Positions 1-5,411 of a stretch of DNA of 7,238 nucleotides are shown piece after piece. The stretch's first letter is position 1, and every line of letters begins with the position of its first letter. The DNA lies in NCBI GenBank assembly GCA_023433835.1, contig JAEYTW010000662.1, forward strand, positions 1 through 7,238, written 5' to 3'. A model generated the notes under the pieces. It was not told the DNA's origin. It did not search any database and saw nothing but the letters and a program-made list of their open reading frames with translations. The position numbers and the translations under genes are program-made. The stretch is from Pseudomonadota bacterium. Lineage in GTDB: Bacteria > Pseudomonadota > Alphaproteobacteria > Ferrovibrionales > Ferrovibrionaceae.

Positions 1-1
1 A

Positions 2-349
2 TACGACCCCTATCTCGACCAGACCAAGGTGCTGGCTGCGGCGCGCGCCGCCGGCATGTCGCTGACCGCCTATTACGCGATGGCCGACGGCCGGGTGTTC
101 ACCGACCCGGCGATCGCGGCCATCGCCGAACGGCTGGGCCGCAGCCCGGCCCAGGTGGTGCTGCGCTGGCTCGTCCAGCAGGACGGCGTCGTCGCCTTGT
201 CGAAGACGGTCGACGAGGCCCGCGCGGCGGCCAACCTCGCCATCTTCGACTTCGCGCTGCCGGCCGAGGACATGGCGGCGATCGACGCCCTGCGCCGACC
301 CGACGGGCGGATCGTCAGCCCGCCGGGCCTGGCGCCGGTGTGGGACTAA
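2..349 (+). CDS. Aldo/keto reductase, C-terminal part (5' end outside window)
   Basis: This is the last 115 codons of an NAD(P)H-dependent aldo/keto reductase, an enzyme family that reduces aldehydes and ketones in the cytosol. The frame is open to the left edge and begins with YDPYLDQTKV, which matches the family's conserved 'EYHPYLxQ' strand after the catalytic histidine region; the D replaces the usual H. It continues with a GMSLTAYYAMADG loop (family norm: YSPLARG), a helix with SPAQVVLRWLVQQ, and VVALSKT, the equivalent of the 'IPKS' cofactor-phosphate loop. AANLAIFDFALPAEDMAAIDAL then matches the typical end of the fold. The Asp/Tyr/Lys/His active site lies upstream of the window. The closest subfamily by memory is the 2,5-diketo-D-gluconate reductase type, but the substrate cannot be told. 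The TAA stop overlaps the stop of the convergent hydrolase gene. The family call is secure; the specificity is unknown. Confidence 0.88.
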   Translation, partial: YDPYLDQTKVLAAARAAGMSLTAYYAMADGRVFTDPAIAAIAERLGRSPAQVVLRWLVQQDGVVALSKTVDEARAAANLAIFDFALPAEDMAAIDALRRPDGRIVSPPGLAPVWD

Positions 350-894
350 GCAAAGGTCGCGGTCGGCACCACCGTCGCGAATTCGAAGCCGAGCGTGGCG
401 AGGTGGGTGCGATGCACGGTTTCTGCCGGGATCGTGCCGCCTTCGCCGTCGGGCAGGTCGAAGCAGTCGCAGGCATCGCCGACGACGATGACGCGATAGC
501 CGAGATTCGACCCCACCCGCACCGTCGTCGACACGCACATGTCGGTCGAGACGCCGAAGACGACGATGGTATCGGCCCCGAGCCGGCGCAGCCGCAGGTC
601 GAGGTCGGTGCCGATGAAGGCGGCGTTGACCGATTTGGTCACCAGCGGCTCGCCCGGGGCCGGCTCGAAGCCGGGGCGATGGGCATTGCCGGGCTGGCCC
701 GGCCGCAGGGTCGAGCCTTCCTGAACCGAATCGTGGCGGACATGGATGATCGGCCGGCCGGCGGCGCGCCAGGCGGCAAGCAAGGCGAGGCCGTTGCGGT
801 CGAGATGCTGGTTCCAGCGCCGCGGCCAGGGCGCCTGGTCGAAGGCGCGCTGCATGTCGATCGGCAGCAGGACGGCGTTGTGGGCGAGTTGCAT
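346..894 (-). CDS. Isochorismatase-family cysteine hydrolase
   Basis: This is a complete 182-residue cytosolic hydrolase of the isochorismatase/nicotinamidase superfamily, at the usual length for the family. The catalytic triad is visible: Asp13 in LLPIDMQ, Lys87 in VTKSVNAAF, and nucleophile Cys120 in GVSTDMCVSTTVR. The VS before TDMC is where the family's cis-peptide occurs. Members hydrolyse isochorismate, nicotinamide, N-carbamoyl amides or similar C-N/C-O bonds. No neighbouring siderophore or NAD-salvage gene shows which applies, so the substrate is unassigned. The ATG is preceded by CCGGGAAATC, a modest ribosome binding site about ten bases upstream. The stop is TAG, and the protein ends where the family normally ends, which shows that amber is read as stop here. 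The gene is divergent from an Lrp-type regulator 101 bp away, a common arrangement for a regulator and its target. Confidence 0.92.
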   Translation of the reverse strand: MQLAHNAVLLPIDMQRAFDQAPWPRRWNQHLDRNGLALLAAWRAAGRPIIHVRHDSVQEGSTLRPGQPGNAHRPGFEPAPGEPLVTKSVNAAFIGTDLDLRLRRLGADTIVVFGVSTDMCVSTTVRVGSNLGYRVIVVGDACDCFDLPDGEGGTIPAETVHRTHLATLGFEFATVVPTATFA

Positions 895-945
895 GGCGTG
901 ATTTCCCGGTGGATGGCTGACGCCTCCTCTCTAGGCCCGACTGCC

Positions 946-963
946 TGTCGGCCGCACTCGACA
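946..963. promoter_or_regulatory. Inverted repeat TGTCG-N8-CGACA in divergent intergenic region
   Basis: A perfect 5-bp inverted repeat with an 8-bp spacer lies between the minus-strand hydrolase and the plus-strand Lrp-type regulator. Lrp/AsnC proteins bind weak dyads of about 15 bp as dimers, so this is a plausible operator half of the divergent control region. A short dyad can occur by chance in GC-rich DNA, so the assignment to the neighbouring regulator is inference. Confidence 0.35.
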
Positions 964-977
964 TTATGCCGTGTCCT

Positions 978-992
978 CCGGCAAAGTGCCGG
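978..992. promoter_or_regulatory. Perfect 15-bp dyad CCGGCA-AAG-TGCCGG at regulator start
   Basis: A 6-bp perfect inverted repeat around AAG ends three bases before the chosen ATG of the Lrp-type gene. Its centre is about 31 bp from the centre of the TGTCG/CGACA dyad, close to three helical turns. It could be an autoregulatory operator, or in RNA a small hairpin covering the place where a ribosome binding site would sit. No Shine-Dalgarno sequence is visible there. Confidence 0.35.
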
Positions 993-995
993 CCG

Positions 996-1442
996 ATGAC
1001 ACCGCTGGACGACAAGGACCGTGCGCTGATCGCCGCGCTGCGCCGCAACGCGCGGGAGCCGCTGGTGGCACTCGCCCGCCGTATCGAGCTGTCGCGCAGC
1101 GCGACCGAGGGGCGGCTGCGCCGGCTCGAGCGCGCGGGGGTGATCCGCGGCTATACCGTCGATCTCGGCGAGGCGGCCGAGCCCGCGGCGGTGCGGGCGA
1201 TGATCGCCGTCACTTTCGTCGCCGGGCGCAATTGCGACCATGTCGTGCCCCGGCTCGGCCATATCCCGGAAATCGTCTCCTGCCTGTCGCTGGCCGGGCC
1301 GGTCGACCTGATGCTGATGGTCGAATGCCCCTCGAACGCTGCCCTCGACGGCATCCGCCAGCAGGTGGCCGCAACCTCGGGCGTGGCGACCGCCACGACC
1401 CATGTGGTCCTGCGCAGCCATTTCGAGATGCGGACGCGCTGA
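996..1442 (+). CDS. Lrp/AsnC family transcriptional regulator
   Basis: This is a 148-residue DNA-binding regulator of the feast/famine (Lrp/AsnC) family, at the usual length. It opens with LDDKDRALIAALRRNAR, the standard first helix. A helix-turn-helix follows at about residues 22-46 (LVALARRIELSRSATEGRLRRLERAGVI), then RGYTVDL, the hinge to the C-terminal RAM ligand/oligomer domain at about residues 66-141. The RAM beta strands are visible in VRAMIAVTFV and GPVDLMLMVE, and the last strand in TTHVVLR. Family members sense amino acids or related small molecules and bind as dimers to octamers. I chose the ATG at 996 because TPLDDKDRAL is where family members begin. An in-frame ATG at 966 would add ten residues unlike the family, and neither has a clear ribosome binding site. 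The gene is divergent from the isochorismatase-family gene, its most likely target, with dyads in the gap. The ligand is unknown. Confidence 0.9.
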   Translation: MTPLDDKDRALIAALRRNAREPLVALARRIELSRSATEGRLRRLERAGVIRGYTVDLGEAAEPAAVRAMIAVTFVAGRNCDHVVPRLGHIPEIVSCLSLAGPVDLMLMVECPSNAALDGIRQQVAATSGVATATTHVVLRSHFEMRTR

Positions 1443-1519
1443 GATTTTCCTGCGGGGCGCTGTCGGGACGGCGGGGGCGGCATCGTCCTCGGGGGGATCG
1501 TTCCAACAGGAGGTTCCCC

Positions 1520-1921
1520 ATGTCCGACTCCCCCAAGCTGCACGGCATCACCGCCTATGTGATGGTGCCGAGCGTCGCCGCGGCCGTCGAGTTCTACTAG
1601 AAGGCCTTCGACGCGACCGAGGTGATGCGCATGCCGACCGATGACGGCAGCCGGGTCATGCACTGCCATCTGCGGATCAACGGCGCGGATCTGCTGATCT
1701 GCGACCCGTTTCCCGAGCACGGCTTCGGCTTCGTCGAGGGCCGCGGCAACGTCACCCTCCACCTCGCCGTCGACGATGTCGACGGCTGGTATGACAAGGC
1801 GGTGGCGGCCGGCGCCGAGGGCACGCTGGCCCCGCACGACGCCTTCTGGGGCGATCGCTACGCCCAGGTGGTCGATCCGTCGCGGCAGCGCTGGGCGATG
1901 ATTGGCTCGAAGAAGGGCTGA
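1520..1921 (+). pseudogene. PhnB-like VOC (glyoxalase-fold) protein gene interrupted by amber codon
   Basis: An ATG with a textbook AGGAGG six bases upstream starts a 133-codon frame that reads as a PhnB-like VOC-superfamily protein. A TAG stands at codon 27 (1598-1600). Before it is MSDSPKLHGITAYVMVPSVA and then AAVEFY. Directly after it, in the same frame, come KAFDATEVMRMP, the strand HCHLRINGADLLICD, then VTLHLAVDDVD for the second beta-alpha-beta module, FWGDRYAQVVDP, and the terminal SRQRWAMIG. The family consensus here is 'FYxKAFGA', so the amber replaces one residue, most simply from CAG or AAG by one base change. Translation would yield a 26-residue peptide. A restart near 1622 would lose the first strand and helix. 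The usual FGHRW end reads SRQRW. VOC proteins include dioxygenases, isomerases and resistance proteins; no reaction can be assigned. The alternatives are sequencing error or suppression. Confidence 0.85.
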
Positions 1922-1940
1922 CGCCACCTCTCTCGCCTGG

Positions 1941-1970
1941 CGGCGCGGTTGCGGTTACCATGCCGCGCCG
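1941..1970 (+). promoter_or_regulatory. GC-rich 8-bp stem-loop upstream of adenosyltransferase gene
   Basis: CGGCGCGG at 1941-1948 and CCGCGCCG at 1963-1970 are perfect inverted repeats around a 14-nt loop. They lie in the 66-bp gap after the VOC pseudogene and just before the GGGAGAGAG ribosome binding site of the adenosyltransferase gene. Only two T residues follow, so it is not a standard intrinsic terminator. It could be a weak terminator, a processing site or a translation-affecting leader hairpin. Confidence 0.4.
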
Positions 1971-1987
1971 TTCCGGGAGAGAGTGAC

Positions 1988-2554
1988 ATGGTCAAGCTGA
2001 CGAAAATCTATACACGCGGCGGCGACAAGGGCGAGACGTCGCTGTCGAACGGCGAGCGGCGCAAGAAATTCGACCTGCGCATCGAGGCCTATGGCCGGGT
2101 CGACGAGGCCAATGCCGCGATCGGCGTGGTGCGGCTGGATGTGGCCGGCCAGCCTGAGGACGCGATGCTGAGCCGCATCCAGAACGACCTGTTCGACCTC
2201 GGCGCCGACCTGGCGACACCAGAGGAAGAAAATCCGAAATGGCCGCCTTTGCGCGTCACCGACCCGCAGGTCGACCGGCTGGAGCACGAAATCGACGCGA
2301 TGAATGCCGAGCTGGCGCCGCTGACCTCGTTCATCCTGCCCGGCGGCAGCCCGGCCGCGGCGCATCTGCATGTCGCCCGCACCATCGTCCGCTCGGCCGA
2401 AAGGCTCGCCTGGAAATTGGCCGAAACCGAGGCGGTGAACGGCGCGGCGATCCGCTATCTCAACAGGTTGTCGGATCATCTGTTCGTGCTCGGCCGCCAT
2501 TTGAACGACCAGGGCCGCGCCGACGTGCTGTGGGTGCCCGGCGCCAACCGTTGA
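1988..2554 (+). CDS. pduO: PduO-type cob(I)yrinic acid a,c-diamide / cob(I)alamin adenosyltransferase
   Basis: This cytosolic enzyme transfers the adenosyl group of ATP to the reduced cobalt of cob(I)alamin, making coenzyme B12. Its 188 residues are typical of the family. The N-terminal ATP-binding signature YTRGGDKGETSL is at residues 8-19 (family TRxGDxGxTxL) and GRVDE at 36-40. FILPGG is at 115-120, the ATP-contacting helix RTIVRSAER at 131-139, and the conserved C-terminal helix YLNRLSDHLFVLGR at 157-170. I chose the ATG at 1988 because GGGAGAGAG lies just upstream and the protein then starts at the family position MVKLTKIYTR; an earlier in-frame ATG at 1949 would start inside a hairpin. 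The placement upstream of etfBA-hbd recurs in alphaproteobacteria to my knowledge. It suggests a link to propionyl/methylmalonyl-CoA metabolism, though no mutase is encoded in this window. Confidence 0.94.
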   Translation: MVKLTKIYTRGGDKGETSLSNGERRKKFDLRIEAYGRVDEANAAIGVVRLDVAGQPEDAMLSRIQNDLFDLGADLATPEEENPKWPPLRVTDPQVDRLEHEIDAMNAELAPLTSFILPGGSPAAAHLHVARTIVRSAERLAWKLAETEAVNGAAIRYLNRLSDHLFVLGRHLNDQGRADVLWVPGANR

Positions 2555-2658
2555 TGTCCGCAGGCGGGGCCACGCGATGACGCAAACAGTCTCGCGGGAT
2601 CGGCGAAATCTGCTAAGTATTTATCAGCGCTAGCTATTTGCACGCCCGTGACGCTTCG

Positions 2659-2687
2659 TTGACAGGGTAGGGGCGTGGAATTATTGT
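2659..2687 (+). promoter_or_regulatory. Putative sigma-70-like promoter of etfB-etfA-hbd
   Basis: A perfect -35 hexamer TTGACA (2659-2664) is followed, after an optimal 17-bp spacer, by TATTGT (2682-2687), which matches four of six positions of the -10 consensus. Transcription would start near 2694 and give a leader of about 65 nt before the etfB ATG at 2760. The 205-bp gap is less GC-rich than the flanking genes, with an A/T-rich patch at about 2606-2640 that could be an upstream element. A small dyad, GCGAC-N9-GTCGC at 2722-2740, lies in the leader and has no assigned role. Confidence 0.65.
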
Positions 2688-2759
2688 GCGGCGCGTCAAA
2701 ATGCACTCAACTATGACAATCGCGACGCCGTTTTGGTCGCCGATGGGAGATCGTCTCGC

Positions 2760-3509
2760 ATGAAAGTGCTGGTCCCGGTTAAGCGGGTGGTCGATTACAA
2801 CGTCAAGATCCGTGTCAAGGCGGACAAGACCGGGGTCGACCTCGCCAACGTCAAGATGTCGATGAATCCGTTCGACGAGATCGCCGTCGAAGAGGCCGTA
2901 CGGCTGAAGGAAGCCGGCATCGCCACCGAGGTCGTCGCCGTCTCGATCGGCCCGGCCCAGGCGCAGGAGACGCTCCGTACCGCGCTGGCCATGGGCGCCG
3001 CCCGCGGCATCCTGGTAAAGACCGACGACGAGGTCCAGCCGCTGGCCGTGGCCAAGATCCTGAAGGCCCTGGCCGAGGCCGAGGGCCCGCAGGTCGTGAT
3101 CCTGGGCAAGCAGGCGATCGACGACGATTCCAACCAGACCGGCCAGATGCTGGCGGCCCTGCTGGGCTGGCCGCAGGCGACCTTCGCCTCGAAGGTCGCC
3201 CTGGCCGACGGCAAGGCTACCGTGACCCGCGAGGTCGACGGCGGCCTGCAGACCGTCGAGCTGAAGCTGCCGGCGATCGTGACCACCGACCTGCGCCTCA
3301 ACGAGCCGCGCTACGCCTCGCTGCCCAACATCATGAAGGCGAAGAAGAAGCCGATCGACGAAAAGACCCCGGCCGATCTCGGCGTCGACGCCGCGCCGCG
3401 CCTCAAGGTGCTCTCGGTCGAGGAGCCGCCGAAGCGCCAGGCCGGCATCAAGGTGAAGACCGTCCAGGAACTGGTCGAGAAGCTGAAGACCGAAGCGGGA
3501 GTGATCTGA
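2760..3509 (+). CDS. etfB: Electron transfer flavoprotein, beta subunit
   Basis: This is the beta subunit of the heterodimeric electron transfer flavoprotein. ETF takes electrons from acyl-CoA and other dehydrogenases and passes them to ETF:ubiquinone oxidoreductase. The length, 249 residues, is standard for the group I (respiratory) form. It begins MKVLVPVKRVVDYNVKI, with NPFDEIAVEEAVRLKE at 36-51. The nucleotide-binding segment GKQAIDDDSNQTGQ is at 117-130; in this family it holds AMP rather than a second FAD. The recognition loop RYASLPNIMKAKKKPI at 184-199 includes the leucine that docks into partner dehydrogenases and the lysine-rich tail. I chose the ATG at 2760 because GGGAGA sits nine bases upstream and the protein starts at the family position. 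An in-frame upstream start at 2733 would add nine unrelated residues. The gene is first in a three-gene operon; its stop is two bases before the etfA ATG. Confidence 0.97.
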   Translation: MKVLVPVKRVVDYNVKIRVKADKTGVDLANVKMSMNPFDEIAVEEAVRLKEAGIATEVVAVSIGPAQAQETLRTALAMGAARGILVKTDDEVQPLAVAKILKALAEAEGPQVVILGKQAIDDDSNQTGQMLAALLGWPQATFASKVALADGKATVTREVDGGLQTVELKLPAIVTTDLRLNEPRYASLPNIMKAKKKPIDEKTPADLGVDAAPRLKVLSVEEPPKRQAGIKVKTVQELVEKLKTEAGVI

Positions 3510-3511
3510 TC

Positions 3512-4447
3512 ATGGCCGTCCTCGTCATTGCCGAGCACGACAATCAGGCGCTCAAGGCGCCGACCTTCAACACCGTCTCCGCCGCCAAGGCGATCGATGC
3601 CGACGTCCACGTCCTCGTGGCCGGCAAGGGTTCGGCCGCGGCCGCCGAAGCCGCCGCCAAGATCGACGGCGTCACCAAGGTGCTGCACGCCGACGATGCC
3701 GCCTACGAGCATTGCCTGGCCGAGCCGATGGCCGCGCTGATCTCAGGGATCGCCAAGAATTACGGCGCCGTGCTGGCGCCGGAGACCACCAACGGCAAGA
3801 ACTACCTGCCGCGCGTCGCCGCCCTGATCGACGTCGCCCAGATCTCGGGCATCATCAAGGTAGTCTCGCCCGACACGTTCGTGCGCCCGATCTATGCCGG
3901 CAACGCGCTGGCGACGGTGCAGTCGGCCGATCCGGTCAAGGTCATCACCGTGCGCGGCACCGGTTTCCCGGCGGCGGCCGCGACCGGCGGCTCGGCCGCG
4001 GTCGAGACGCTGGCGGCGGCGGGCGACACCGGGATCTCGACCTATGTCGGCCAGGAATTGCAGAAGTCCGACCGGCCGGAACTGACCTCGGCCAAGATCA
4101 TCATCTCGGGCGGCCGCGGCATGCAGTCGGGCGATAATTTCCACCTGCTCGACAAGGTCGCCGACAAGCTCGGCGCCGCCGTCGGCGCCAGCCGCGCGGC
4201 GGTCGATGCCGGCTTCGTGCCGAACGACTACCAGGTCGGCCAGACCGGCAAGATCGTCGCCCCGCAGCTCTACATCGCGGTGGGCATCTCGGGCGCGATC
4301 CAGCATCTCGCCGGCATGAAGGACTCCAAGGTCATCGTCGCGATCAACAAGGACGAGGAGGCGCCGATCTTCCAGGTGGCCGACTACGGCATCGTGGGCG
4401 ATCTGTTCAAGCTCGTGCCGGAGCTCGAGGCGGAACTGTCCAAGTGA
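3512..4447 (+). CDS. etfA: Electron transfer flavoprotein, alpha subunit
   Basis: This is the FAD-carrying alpha subunit that pairs with EtfB. It has 311 residues, as expected for proteobacterial respiratory ETF. The N-terminal domain (about 1-185) opens with AVLVIAEHDNQALK and includes APETTNGKNYLPRVAALI at 90-107. The C-terminal FAD domain has its hallmarks in order: ISGGRGM at 198-204 with Arg202 at the flavin, SRAAVDAGF at 227-235, QVGQTGKIVAPQLYIAVGIS at 241-260 followed by GAIQHLAGM, and INKDEEAPIFQVADYGIVGD at 278-297. None of the expected residues appears to be missing. GGGAG ten bases before the ATG, inside the end of etfB, is a usable ribosome binding site. The two-base gap to etfB implies coupled translation and 1:1 subunit output. 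A bifurcating ETF partner is unlikely because neither a fixABCX cluster nor an adjacent acyl-CoA dehydrogenase is present. Confidence 0.97.
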   Translation: MAVLVIAEHDNQALKAPTFNTVSAAKAIDADVHVLVAGKGSAAAAEAAAKIDGVTKVLHADDAAYEHCLAEPMAALISGIAKNYGAVLAPETTNGKNYLPRVAALIDVAQISGIIKVVSPDTFVRPIYAGNALATVQSADPVKVITVRGTGFPAAAATGGSAAVETLAAAGDTGISTYVGQELQKSDRPELTSAKIIISGGRGMQSGDNFHLLDKVADKLGAAVGASRAAVDAGFVPNDYQVGQTGKIVAPQLYIAVGISGAIQHLAGMKDSKVIVAINKDEEAPIFQVADYGIVGDLFKLVPELEAELSK

Positions 4448-4478
4448 CCGCGGGTCGGTCGGTTAGGGGATCAGGACG

Positions 4479-5351
4479 ATGATCAAGAAGATCGGCGTGA
4501 TCGGCGCCGGGCAGATGGGTAACGGTATCGCCCATGTCTGTGCGGTCGCGGGCTATCCCGTGGTCCTGAACGACATTTCCGAGGCGCAGCTGGCCAAGGC
4601 CGTGTCGGTGATCGAGGGCAACCTCACCCGTCAGGTGGCCCGTGGCAAGATCTCGGAGGAGGCGCGGGATACGGCACTCGCCCTGATCGAGACCTCGACC
4701 GACTTGAAGGCCCTGGCCGACGTCGATCTCGTGATCGAGGCGGCGACCGAGGAAGAGAGCCTGAAGAAGAAGATCTTCCAGGCGGTCTGCCCGGTCCTGC
4801 GTCCCGACGCGCTGATCGCGACCAACACGTCGTCGATTTCGGTCACGCGGCTTGCCGCCTCGACCGACCGCCCGGAACGGTTCATGGGCATGCATTTCAT
4901 GAACCCGGTGCCGGTGATGCAGCTGGTCGAGCTGATCCGCGGCATCGCCACCGAGGAAACCACCTTCCGCGAAATCCGCGAGCTGACGATCAAGCTCGGC
5001 AAGTCCCCGGCCAATGCCGAGGATTTCCCGGCCTTCATCGTCAACCGCATCCTGCTGCCGATGATCAACGAGGCCGTCTACACCCTGTACGAGGGTGTCG
5101 GTTCGGTCGAGGCGATCGACACGGCGATGCGGCTCGGCGCCAATCACCCGATGGGCCCGCTGCAGCTGGCCGACTTCATCGGCCTCGATACCTGCCTGGC
5201 GGTGATGCAGGTGCTGTACGAGGGTCTCGCCGACTCCAAGTACCGCCCGTGCCCGCTGCTGGTGAAGTACGTCGAGGCCGGCTGGCTCGGCCGCAAGACC
5301 AATCGCGGTTTCTACGACTATCGCGGCGAGCATCCCGTCCCGACCCGCTGA
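4479..5351 (+). CDS. hbd: 3-hydroxybutyryl-CoA dehydrogenase (stand-alone 3-hydroxyacyl-CoA dehydrogenase)
   Basis: This soluble enzyme interconverts (S)-3-hydroxyacyl-CoA and 3-ketoacyl-CoA using NAD(H), in short-chain beta-oxidation or butyrate/C4-CoA metabolism. Its 290 residues match the family. The Rossmann motif GAGQMG lies at residues 9-14, with acidic Asp32 at the end of the second strand, which favours NAD over NADP. The catalytic set is visible: Ser118 in NTSSIS, His139 in GMHFMNPVP, Glu151 in LVELIRG, and Asn189 in FIVNRILLPMINEA. The C-terminal helical dimer domain includes GANHPMGPLQLADFIGLD at about 221-238, and the protein ends with GRKTNRGFYDY. AGGGGA eight bases before the ATG is the ribosome binding site. 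The gene follows etfA by 31 bp and ends 17 bp before a terminator hairpin, so it is the last gene of the etf operon. An alternative name is PaaH/HbdA; no fused hydratase domain is present. Confidence 0.95.
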   Translation: MIKKIGVIGAGQMGNGIAHVCAVAGYPVVLNDISEAQLAKAVSVIEGNLTRQVARGKISEEARDTALALIETSTDLKALADVDLVIEAATEEESLKKKIFQAVCPVLRPDALIATNTSSISVTRLAASTDRPERFMGMHFMNPVPVMQLVELIRGIATEETTFREIRELTIKLGKSPANAEDFPAFIVNRILLPMINEAVYTLYEGVGSVEAIDTAMRLGANHPMGPLQLADFIGLDTCLAVMQVLYEGLADSKYRPCPLLVKYVEAGWLGRKTNRGFYDYRGEHPVPTR

Positions 5352-5368
5352 GGACGGCGCACCGCCGC

Positions 5369-5410
5369 AAAAAAGACGAGGCCCGGCAGCGATGCCGGGC
5401 CTTGTTCTTT
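5369..5410. terminator. Rho-independent terminator, probably bidirectional
   Basis: A perfect 9-bp stem AGGCCCGGC (5379-5387) / GCCGGGCCT (5394-5402) closes a 6-nt loop. On the plus strand it is followed by TTGTTCTTT and ends the etfB-etfA-hbd transcript. On the minus strand the hairpin is followed, after four bases, by six T residues (the A run at 5369-5374), so it can also end transcripts of the dioxygenase gene, whose stop codon is at 5412. This is a shared terminator between convergent genes. Confidence 0.9.
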
Positions 5411-5411
5411 A

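Noticed and set aside
340..999. A 219-codon plus-strand frame across the isochorismatase-family gene
   Set aside because: It is the antisense shadow of a gene with an intact Asp/Lys/Cys triad; composition is Arg/Gly/His-rich and no motif is seen.
639..1421. Long minus-strand frame spanning the hydrolase 5' end, the intergenic gap and the Lrp-type gene
   Set aside because: It overlaps two better-supported genes and encodes no recognisable domain; an artefact of high GC.
1466..1488. GGACG...CGTCC inverted repeat between the Lrp-type gene and the VOC pseudogene
   Set aside because: It is only a 5-bp stem with a 13-nt loop and no T tract; too weak in this GC-rich context to call a terminator or operator.
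1598..1600. Pyrrolysine or other programmed amber decoding in the VOC gene
   Set aside because: Another gene in this window terminates correctly at TAG, the family residue at this place is not a catalytic one, and no decoding element or suppressor gene is visible. A nonsense mutation or sequencing error is simpler.
1922..1987. Possible cobalamin riboswitch before the adenosyltransferase gene
   Set aside because: The gap is only 66 bp, far too short for the conserved riboswitch core, and no proper B12-box sequence is present.
3743..4306. A 187-codon minus-strand frame inside etfA
   Set aside because: It is an Asp/Arg/His-rich shadow of the FAD-domain coding sequence with no ribosome binding site or family signature.
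4407..5333. A 308-codon open frame on the minus strand across hbd
   Set aside because: It lies exactly antisense to a gene with all catalytic residues. Its product is His/Asp/Arg/Gln-rich without any fold signature, as expected from the reverse of GC-rich codons.
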